Positions 1 through 4,513 of a stretch of 5,875 nucleotides of DNA are shown piece after piece. This DNA is from an uncultured Bacilli bacterium (GTDB lineage: Bacteria > Bacillota_I > Bacilli_A > RF39 > UBA660): assembly GCA_944363685.1 (NCBI GenBank), contig CALVUV010000082.1:1-5875 (forward strand), written 5' to 3'. A model generated the notes under the pieces. The model ran no database searches. It was not told the origin of the DNA and worked only from the letters and a program-made list of their open reading frames with translations. Within the stretch, counting starts at the first letter, position 1; each line of letters begins with the position of its first letter. Made by a program: the position numbers and the translations under genes.

Positions 1-1
1 G

Positions 2-925
2 AAAAGTGTTGTCTATTGTGGGTTATATCCGCTTGAGACCAATGCTTTTGAAGCCTTGCGGGAAGCACTTTCTAAGTTAAAATTAAATGATGCGGCTTTA
101 ACTTTTGAACCAGAGACTTCTCTTGCTTTAGGATTTGGTTTCCGGTGTGGTTTTTTAGGCCTTTTGCACATGGATGTTACCATTGAGCGGATCAAACGAG
201 AATTTGGTATTGATTTGATTGCTACTTCTCCTTCGGTTGTGTATGAAGTTTTAAAAAATGATGGAAGTATTGTCATGGTAGATGCTCCAAATAAATTACC
301 CGATCGTACTTTAATTAAAGAAATCAAAGAGCCTTTTGTTAAAGTGCATATTTATACACCAAAAGATTATATTGGTCCTATTATGGAGTTAGCCCAGGAA
401 AAAAGAGGGGTATTTCAAAATATGAGTTATTTGGATACTTCACGAGTGTGTCTTGATTATCAATTACCTCTTGCAGAAATTGTATATGACTTTTTCGATC
501 GCTTGAAATCTATTACGAGAGGATATGCTTCTTTTGATTATGAATTGGTTGGTTACTTTCCAAGTGATTTAGTAAAGATGGATATTTTATTAAATGGAGA
601 AATGGTGGATGCTCTTAGTATGATCATTCATAAAGATTTTGCTTATAAAAGAGGAAAAGCTATTGTTGAAAAGTTAAGAGAAGTGATTCCAAGACAATTG
701 TTTGAAGTTCCTATTCAAGCGAGTATTGGAAGTAAAGTTATTGCAAGAAGTAATATTAAGGCCTTGCGAAAGAATGTTTTGGCGAAGTGCTATGGTGGAG
801 ATATTACAAGAAAAAAGAAACTTTTAGAAAAGCAAAAAGAAGGAAAGAAGAGAATGAAGCAGATAGGTAGTGTGGAAGTACCACAGGAAGCTTTCTTAGC
901 CATTTTGCAAGCAGAAGAAAAATAA
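2..925 (+). CDS. lepA: Elongation factor 4 (LepA), 3' part
   Basis: This is the C-terminal 307 residues of the ribosome-bound translational GTPase LepA/EF4, which is known to back-translocate or remodel stalled ribosomes and is usually about 600 residues long. The reading frame is open from the left edge of the window, so the G domain lies outside. An internal TTG at 56 is not the start, because family-like sequence (a CGLYP segment) lies before it. The conserved GFGFRCGFLGLLHM block sits at about fragment residues 43-58, and the LepA-specific C-terminal domain is intact, including YGGDITRKKKLLEKQKEGK near the end and the VPQEAFLAIL tail. The gene ends in TAA with 52 bases before the mobile element. 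No break or frameshift is seen. Codon use (mostly ATT for Ile, mixed CGN/AGA for Arg) differs from the element downstream. Identification is by recognised family motifs. Confidence 0.97.
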   Translation, partial: KSVVYCGLYPLETNAFEALREALSKLKLNDAALTFEPETSLALGFGFRCGFLGLLHMDVTIERIKREFGIDLIATSPSVVYEVLKNDGSIVMVDAPNKLPDRTLIKEIKEPFVKVHIYTPKDYIGPIMELAQEKRGVFQNMSYLDTSRVCLDYQLPLAEIVYDFFDRLKSITRGYASFDYELVGYFPSDLVKMDILLNGEMVDALSMIIHKDFAYKRGKAIVEKLREVIPRQLFEVPIQASIGSKVIARSNIKALRKNVLAKCYGGDITRKKKLLEKQKEGKKRMKQIGSVEVPQEAFLAILQAEEK

Positions 926-969
926 AAACTTGTCAATGGAAGAAAAAATCAGTAAAATATAGTTAGAAA

Positions 970-977
970 GAAAGAAG
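970..977. repeat. Left copy of 8-bp target-site duplication
   Basis: GAAAGAAG lies directly before the TGT tip of the element and is repeated exactly after the ACA tip at 4287-4294. Of the lengths checked, only 8 bp gives an exact match at these boundaries. The sequence is a low-complexity purine run, so a chance match is possible. Confidence 0.7.
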
Positions 978-1036
978 TGTAGAATGACAAACTTTTTTCT
1001 ACTGGAAATATAAGAAAATGACAAATTAATTTATCC
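978..1036 (+). repeat. Left transposon end: tip plus internal site
   Basis: The tip TGTAGAATGAC is at 978-988. A motif starting TGACAAA occurs at 985 (degenerate after its first bases) and again at 1019-1036 as TGACAAATTAATTTATCC. The second copy closely matches, in inverted orientation, two copies at the right end. By analogy with Mu, Tn7 and Tn552 these are likely transposase binding sites; that role is inference. Confidence 0.72.
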
Positions 1037-1052
1037 TAGATAAAACAAAAAT

Positions 1053-1098
1053 AAAGAGATATATACTGATATAATTACTTGTATATATCTCTTTTTTG
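1053..1098 (+). terminator. Rho-independent terminator inside left end
   Basis: A perfect 14-bp stem pairs 1053-1066 with 1081-1094 around a 14-base loop. The descending arm runs into a T tract (1092-1097). It lies inside the element between the left tip and the first gene. The likely effect is to stop read-through from lepA into the transposition genes, as many insertion sequences do. The stem is AT-rich, and it would also be a hairpin on the other strand. Confidence 0.7.
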
Positions 1099-1141
1099 TT
1101 TCAAATTATAAAAATATTTGATATCATATAGAACAAAAAAA

Positions 1142-1195
1142 GAAGTAACTCAAAGTCACCACAACAACAGTTACTTCCTACCAAACAAGGTGATT
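1142..1195 (+). promoter_or_regulatory. Leader hairpin with loop complementary to the RBS
   Basis: A 9-bp stem pairs GAAGTAACT (1142-1150) with AGTTACTTC (1169-1177). Its 18-base AC-rich loop contains AGTCACC (1154-1160), which can pair over seven bases (one G-U) with GGTGATT (1189-1195). That stretch includes the ribosome binding site of the first element gene. The RNA could therefore fold into a pseudoknot that hides the ribosome binding site and keeps expression of the element low. The pairing is visible in the sequence; the regulatory role is inference. The DNA inverted repeat could instead be an operator for the HTH protein encoded just downstream. Confidence 0.5.
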
Positions 1196-1197
1196 AT

Positions 1198-1767
1198 ATG
1201 ATAATGCTAAATAACGAAAAAGTCAATAACAATTTACAAGCCTTTAAATACAGAAGCAAAGTGTATAATTTAAATAAAATAAATATAGTAAAAAGAGAAA
1301 TAAAAAAATATGAAGAAGAATATAATTATGGCTATATAGAATGTCCTTGTTGTGAAAGTGATGAACTTATTGGATATGGTAGTTATGAAAGGAATGTAAT
1401 AGTATATAATAAATACTTTAAAATAAAAATAAAAAGAGTACGATGTAAAAATTGTGGTAGAACCCATGCATTAATACCATATTTTTTAATACCATATTAC
1501 CAACATGAAAAAACGTATATTTATAGAATCTGTATAGAAAAAATTCTTAAAGAAGTAGGAATAAGTAATTTAGCAATAAGGTTGAAAATATCAAGACAGA
1601 TATTGTATCAATGGATGAAGAGATTTTTAGTACATTTAAGATATCTTTTGACAACAATAAAGTCTAGTATAAGAGAAGCATTAAAATATTTGATAAACAA
1701 GGCATTATATGATGACTTATATGAGAGGGTAAATAAAATGTATTTTCTTAAGAAAATACCAACATAA
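1198..1767 (+). CDS. Zinc-ribbon/HTH protein, DUF6431-like
   Basis: This 189-residue basic protein is the first gene of the element. A zinc ribbon is formed by CPCC (Cys49, Cys52) and CKNC (Cys83, Cys86), followed by a GRTHALIP stretch and a Pro/Tyr-rich segment ending near residue 101. This pattern matches what I know of DUF6431 proteins, which are often encoded beside DDE transposases in Firmicutes. Residues about 114-143 look like a helix-turn-helix (IxNLAIRLKISRQILYQWMKRF-like spacing). It is likely a DNA-binding accessory protein, perhaps a regulator or a target or end-recognition factor; this is not proven. The ribosome binding site AAGGTGA (1187-1193) is 4 bases before ATG 1198. ATG 1204, 10 bases away, is an alternative start. 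The gene lies 58 bases before the transposase gene on the same strand. A 20-bp palindrome covers its last codons. Confidence 0.78.
   Translation: MIMLNNEKVNNNLQAFKYRSKVYNLNKINIVKREIKKYEEEYNYGYIECPCCESDELIGYGSYERNVIVYNKYFKIKIKRVRCKNCGRTHALIPYFLIPYYQHEKTYIYRICIEKILKEVGISNLAIRLKISRQILYQWMKRFLVHLRYLLTTIKSSIREALKYLINKALYDDLYERVNKMYFLKKIPT
1740..1759. repeat. Perfect 20-bp palindrome at the end of the first gene
   Basis: GTATTTTCTTAAGAAAATAC is fully self-complementary and covers codons for YFLKKI just before the stop of the zinc-ribbon gene. As RNA it could form an 8-bp stem with a TTAA loop. A T-rich stretch follows only about ten bases later, so it is a poor terminator. It may be an operator, an RNA-processing site or an mRNA-stabilising hairpin between the first and second genes. 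Confidence 0.55.
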
Positions 1768-1825
1768 CTTTTTCCTTTATAAGCTTTAACCTTTCTTTTA
1801 ATATATCTTCTGAGGTGAAAAATAT

Positions 1826-3112
1826 ATGGAAGATTATGGAAGAAGTGATTTATTTCGATATGGAGTAATAAGTCCATTACTTCAGAGGTTTTTGAGTGGA
1901 GACAAAATAACTTTTAATGATTTTAAAGAGTTAGCAGAAAAAGAATACTATTTTAAGGGAAAAAGTTATAAATATAGTCCCCACACAATAAAGAAATGGT
2001 ATTATCATTACCAAAGGGAAGGATTAAATAAATTAAAAACAAAAGAAAGAAAAGATAAGAATGAATCAAGGAAATTAAATAGTGATGTAATAGAGTATTT
2101 AATTGATTTAAGAGGTAAATATCCTAAAATGACAACAAAAAATATGTATAAGAGAGTAGTTAAGGATGGATATATCAATGAAAACATAAGTATAAGAAGT
2201 TTTTATAGATATTTGAAACATAATGATTTAAAAAGGAGTGTGGCAACTAGAACGGAAAGAAGAAGATATGAAAAAGAATATCCTAATGATGTGTGGCAAG
2301 GAGATACCACATATGGACCATATATAACAATAGATGGGAAAAAGTATAGAACCTATTTAATACATTTTATAGATGATAATTCTAGATTAGTAGTAGGTCA
2401 TGGATTTTATTTAAATGATAGTGCCATCAATGTTCAAAAAACATTAAAGAAAGCAATAAAAACATATGGAATACCAAAACAGATATATTTAGATAATGGG
2501 AAGAGTTATAAGAATGAACAATTATCATTAATAGGTGCAAGATTGGGAATAAAATTAACTCATACACATCCCTATGATCCGGAAAGCAAGGGGAAAGTAG
2601 AAAGATGTTTTAAAACAATAAAAGAAGGATGGATGAATGCTAAAAATTGGAACAATTTTAAAAGCATAGAGGATTTAGAAAAGGATTATGAGGAGTATTT
2701 ATTTAATGATTATATAAATAAAGAGCATAGAGAACTAGGAGATACCCCAAATAATGTATGGCATAAAGGAATAGAAAAGACAAAATGGAGAAGATTAGAA
2801 GAAGAGAAAATAGAAGAAGCATTTATGCATGAGATAAAAAGGAAAGTAAGTAAAGACGGTGTTATAAGTATAAATAATGAATTATATGAAGTAGAAAGTA
2901 TTTATGCAGATGAAACGGTTACAATTAGATATTATATAAGTAATATGGAAAAAATGTGGGTATATGAAAAAGAAGAGAGAAAAAGTGAGGTTAGAAAATT
3001 AAATAGAAAAGAGAATAGTAAAGTAAAAAGAGAAAATAGAATAGATTATTCGAAAATAGTCAATAAGGAAGAAGATGTAATAGAATTAGGGGATCAAGAT
3101 GAGGTATCTTAG
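1826..3112 (+). CDS. DDE transposase (rve/integrase core, Mu/Tn552-like)
   Basis: This 428-residue protein would catalyse strand cleavage and joining at the transposon ends. The N-terminal 135 residues look like two DNA-binding helical modules (SPHTIKKWYYHYQREG at about 51-66; SIRSFYRYLKHNDL at about 122-135). The RNase H-like core follows with Asp160 in WQGDTTYGP, Asp223 in YLDNGKSYKN and Glu259 in PESKGKVER. The last two are separated by exactly 35 residues, the classic D,D35E triad. A likely beta-barrel region (about 340-385) and a highly charged tail follow, as in MuA/TniA-type transposases, where the tail contacts the ATPase. The start is set by GAGGTG (1812-1817), 8 bases before the ATG. 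The last 14 bases overlap the ATPase gene, which implies translational coupling. The length and the paired ATPase favour the Tn552/TniA/IS21 group over simple IS3 or IS481 elements. Confidence 0.93.
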   Translation: MEDYGRSDLFRYGVISPLLQRFLSGDKITFNDFKELAEKEYYFKGKSYKYSPHTIKKWYYHYQREGLNKLKTKERKDKNESRKLNSDVIEYLIDLRGKYPKMTTKNMYKRVVKDGYINENISIRSFYRYLKHNDLKRSVATRTERRRYEKEYPNDVWQGDTTYGPYITIDGKKYRTYLIHFIDDNSRLVVGHGFYLNDSAINVQKTLKKAIKTYGIPKQIYLDNGKSYKNEQLSLIGARLGIKLTHTHPYDPESKGKVERCFKTIKEGWMNAKNWNNFKSIEDLEKDYEEYLFNDYINKEHRELGDTPNNVWHKGIEKTKWRRLEEEKIEEAFMHEIKRKVSKDGVISINNELYEVESIYADETVTIRYYISNMEKMWVYEKEERKSEVRKLNRKENSKVKRENRIDYSKIVNKEEDVIELGDQDEVS

Positions 3113-3908
3113 TTATTATGGGCTAGAAACAAATCCATTTGTAGATAAGTTTAATAAAGAAAAAGCCTATGGTAGTAGTAGTTATAATAATATGTATTTT
3201 AGATTAAAATATCTAGAAGAAATAAAAGGAATAGGATTGTTTGTAGGACCTCCAGGAATGGGTAAGACTTATACTCTAAAATGTTATTTAGAAAATTTAA
3301 ATAAGGATCTATATAAAATAGTTCAAGTAACAGCAACTAATATGGGACAGTTTGAGATACTACTACAGATAGCGAAAGAGTTAGGAGTAGATGCAGGGAA
3401 TTATTTTAAGAGTTTATTAGAAGAAAGAGTAAAAGAAGCGATAATAAATTTGAAAGTTAATTATAGAAAAGAAGTAGTAATAGTAATCGATAATATTCAA
3501 AATATAAAACTATCGGCTTTAGAAGAAATACAATATTTAATAGAAAGTGATTATGGTGTGAATGAAACATTTATAATGATAATGTTGGGAGAAGAAAGTT
3601 TTAAAAATAATATATTAAGACGAACAATATTTGAAGGATTAAGGCAGAGAATAGTAGTTAATTATCAACTAAGTTCTTTAAGTTTAGAAGAAGTAAAAGA
3701 ATATATAAGGAGTTTACTAAAATATGCAGGATGTGAAAGAGAAATAATAGAAGAAAGTGGATATACCGCGATATTTAATATAAGTGGAGGAATACCAAGA
3801 AAAATAAATAAGATAGTATCATCATCTTTAATGTTAGGGTTTCAAAAGCGAGAAAAAATAATAAGTAATGAGACTATAATGGAATCAAAATATGAGGTAA
3901 TACTGTAG
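3099..3908 (+). CDS. AAA ATPase, ExeA/TniB-like transposition helper
   Basis: This 269-residue ATPase is encoded overlapping the transposase gene by 14 bases, with AGGGG (3088-3092) as its ribosome binding site. It opens with YYGLETNPF, the start typical of ExeA-like ATPases. Walker A is GPPGMGKT (residues 50-57) and Walker B is VVIVID ending at Asp132. A sensor-like segment and an arginine-rich lid with GGIPRKINKI at about 230-240 follow. Family knowledge (TniB, TnsC, IstB, MuB) says such proteins bind target DNA in an ATP-dependent way and activate the transposase. The residue after the Walker B aspartate is Asn133 instead of the usual Glu, so hydrolysis may be slow or use another residue. 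The gene is intact and of the usual length for this group. Assignment to ExeA/TniB-like instead of IstB rests on the N-terminal motif. Confidence 0.9.
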   Translation: MRYLSYYGLETNPFVDKFNKEKAYGSSSYNNMYFRLKYLEEIKGIGLFVGPPGMGKTYTLKCYLENLNKDLYKIVQVTATNMGQFEILLQIAKELGVDAGNYFKSLLEERVKEAIINLKVNYRKEVVIVIDNIQNIKLSALEEIQYLIESDYGVNETFIMIMLGEESFKNNILRRTIFEGLRQRIVVNYQLSSLSLEEVKEYIRSLLKYAGCEREIIEESGYTAIFNISGGIPRKINKIVSSSLMLGFQKREKIISNETIMESKYEVIL

Positions 3909-3918
3909 GAATGATAAA

Positions 3919-4107
3919 ATGAATAGGGAAAATGAAATATTATATAAAATAGATACAATAATTAAATATTTAAAAGAAAATAATGGTTATGATTATAAGT
4001 TGTATAATCGTATATGTCCTGACATGGGAGAAGCTGATTCAAATATAGTAGAATATGCAGAAGATGTATTAGATATAGTCGAAGAAATGATTAATATATA
4101 TAAATAG
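3919..4107 (+). CDS. Small acidic protein of unknown function
   Basis: This 62-residue protein is the last gene of the element, starting 10 bases after the ATPase stop. AGGA (3907-3910) lies 8 bases before the ATG, so translation is plausible and probably coupled. I recognise no family. The protein is acidic and predicted mostly helical: a first helix with KIDTIIKYLKEN, a middle segment with CPDMGEADSN, and a second helix with EYAEDVLDIVEEMINIYK. The acidic face of the C-terminal helix could suit protein-protein contact, for example with the very basic zinc-ribbon protein or the transposase tail, or DNA mimicry; these are guesses. The stem of a strong hairpin overlaps its stop codon. Its place inside the transposon ends and its shared strand suggest that it moves with the element as an accessory gene or small cargo. 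Confidence 0.62.
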   Translation: MNRENEILYKIDTIIKYLKENNGYDYKLYNRICPDMGEADSNIVEYAEDVLDIVEEMINIYK

Positions 4108-4138
4108 ACAAAGTGTAAAAACTTTGTCTATTTATATA
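4097..4138 (+). terminator. Hairpin terminator after the element's operon
   Basis: An 18-bp perfect stem pairs 4097-4114 with 4121-4138 around a GTAAAA loop. The TAG stop of the small acidic gene sits in its ascending arm. The following T run is weak (TATTTATATACTTG), but the stem is long. It most likely ends the four-gene transcript before the right transposon end. It could equally block transcription entering from the right. Confidence 0.65.
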
Positions 4139-4145
4139 CTTGTTG

Positions 4146-4174
4146 TTGATGAAAAAATAATTATAAGATATAAT
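4146..4174 (+). promoter_or_regulatory. Outward-facing promoter near the right end
   Basis: TTGATG (4146-4151) and a perfect TATAAT (4169-4174) are separated by exactly 17 bases, a near-consensus sigma-A promoter. It lies after the operon terminator and points out of the element toward the surface-protein gene. Transcription would start near 4181, cross the right-end repeats and enter host DNA. It would then meet the terminator at 4391-4429 before the next gene. Outward promoters at insertion-sequence ends are known to alter neighbour expression; activity here is unproven. Confidence 0.55.
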
Positions 4175-4225
4175 TAAATAAAGATAAAAGAAAGAAAAAG
4201 TAGATATGATTAATTTAATTTCTCA

Positions 4226-4286
4226 GGGTAAAATAATTCGTCAATTCTGGGATAAAATAATTCGTCATTCTACACGTCATTTTACA
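4226..4286 (-). repeat. Right transposon end: two internal sites and double tip
   Basis: Read inward from the right, the tip TGTAAAATGAC (4276-4286) is followed 12 bases in by TGTAGAATGAC (4264-4274), identical to the left tip. Two copies of a TGACGAATTATTTTA(T/C)CC-like site then follow (about 4249-4267 and 4226-4243), spaced 24 bases apart. These match the left internal site at 1019-1036. They are the likely transposase binding sites. The outermost tip is taken as the boundary because only it gives a target duplication. Confidence 0.75.
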
Positions 4287-4294
4287 GAAAGAAG
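4287..4294. repeat. Right copy of 8-bp target-site duplication
   Basis: GAAAGAAG directly follows the ACA tip and matches 970-977 exactly. Joining the flanks through one copy restores a continuous lepA downstream region. Confidence 0.7.
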
Positions 4295-4390
4295 TGGATA
4301 AAAATGGAACAGTTAACAAAATGTAAATTCGCGGGGGGGGGTCATTTAGAACAATTAAGTAATGATCTAACTCTTTTTATCGTGCCAAAA
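4295..4390. other. Host intergenic DNA right of the element
   Basis: Together with the element's right end and the promoter region, this is part of a 406-base stretch (4108-4513) without a convincing gene. It would have lain just after lepA before the insertion. A 50-codon open frame runs from ATG 4304 to TAA 4456, crossing the G9 tract and the downstream terminator. It has only a weak ribosome binding site and no family resemblance, so I do not call it a gene. Confidence 0.5.
4333..4341. repeat. G9 homopolymer tract
   Basis: Nine consecutive G residues stand in very AT-rich DNA, 172 bases before the surface-protein start. Such tracts can slip during replication and cause phase variation, but this one lies upstream of both the terminator and the likely promoter of the next gene, so an effect on it is not obvious. 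A sequencing artefact is also possible. Confidence 0.85.
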
Positions 4391-4429
4391 AGGAAGAATA
4401 GGATGAAAGATTCCTGTTCTTTTTATTTT
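4391..4429 (+). terminator. Rho-independent terminator, probably of the lepA unit
   Basis: A stem of about 10 bp pairs 4394-4403 with 4412-4421 (one G-U pair) around an 8-base loop. It is flanked by an A run before and TTTTATTTT after. It lies between the transposon and the surface-protein promoter. With the element removed it would be the first terminator after lepA, so the insertion appears to have separated lepA from it. Confidence 0.75.
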
Positions 4430-4454
4430 GAAACAAGATTTTATGTGCTAGAAT
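4427..4454 (+). promoter_or_regulatory. Promoter of the surface-protein gene
   Basis: An extended -10 element TGCTAGAAT (4446-4454) is preceded by TTTGAA (4427-4432; 16-base spacing) or TTGAAA (4428-4433; 15-base spacing). It follows the terminator directly and leaves a leader of about 50 bases before ATG 4514. The spacing is slightly short of ideal. Confidence 0.5.
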
Positions 4455-4497
4455 AAAATTAATAGATTCAAGAGAAAAAGAGAAAGATATTGATAAG

Positions 4498-4506
4498 AAG
4501 GAGTGA
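4498..4506 (+). promoter_or_regulatory. Ribosome binding site fixing the start at 4514
   Basis: AAGGAGTGA lies 7 bases before ATG 4514. An in-frame TTG at 4490 is upstream but would place this site inside the coding region and has no good site of its own, so ATG 4514 is preferred. Confidence 0.85.
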
Positions 4507-4513
4507 AGAAGAG

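Larger units (their letters stand above)
978..4286 (+). mobile_element. Four-gene DDE/AAA transposon with TGT...ACA ends
   Basis: This is a 3,309-bp element lying between lepA and its likely terminator. Its tips are inverted repeats (TGTAGAATGAC on the left, TGTAAAATGAC on the right read inward; 10 of 11 match) and it is flanked by an 8-bp direct repeat. Inside each end there are further copies of a binding-site-like motif, as in Tn7, Tn552, Tn5053, IS21 and Mu. Four genes run left to right: zinc-ribbon/HTH protein, D,D35E transposase, AAA ATPase and a small acidic protein. All reading frames are intact, so the copy may be active. Codon use inside is heavily biased to ATA for Ile and AGA/AGG for Arg, unlike lepA, which suggests transfer from elsewhere. 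The transposase/ATPase pair places it broadly with the Tn7/Tn552/IS21/Mu group. I cannot assign a named family. Confidence 0.88.

Noticed and set aside
13..327. Reverse-strand open frame of 104 codons
   Set aside because: It lies wholly within lepA, whose conserved protein motifs explain the sequence; no family resemblance or ribosome binding site was seen.
1270..1467. Reverse-strand open frame rich in Phe, Ile and Tyr
   Set aside because: It is the complement of AT-rich coding sequence in the zinc-ribbon gene; the composition looks like a shadow, not a membrane protein.
1608..1877. Reverse-strand open frame of 89 codons
   Set aside because: It overlaps both the zinc-ribbon gene and the transposase start, including its ribosome binding site, and has no recognisable features.
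4264..4274. Inner tip as the right boundary of the transposon
   Set aside because: It matches the left tip perfectly, but the bases after it (CGTCATTT) do not repeat the left flank, while the outer tip at 4286 gives an exact 8-bp repeat.
4226..4286. Short CRISPR-like array from the repeated motif
   Set aside because: There are only two to three copies with a 24-base period and almost no spacer; the matching inverted copies at the other end show they are transposon end sites.
4304..4456. 50-codon forward frame across the G9 tract
   Set aside because: It has a weak ribosome binding site, crosses a clear rho-independent terminator and shows no family resemblance; it is treated as chance.
4490..4513. 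TTG start eight codons upstream for the surface protein
   Set aside because: A strong ribosome binding site (4498-4506) lies inside this stretch and fits ATG 4514 instead.
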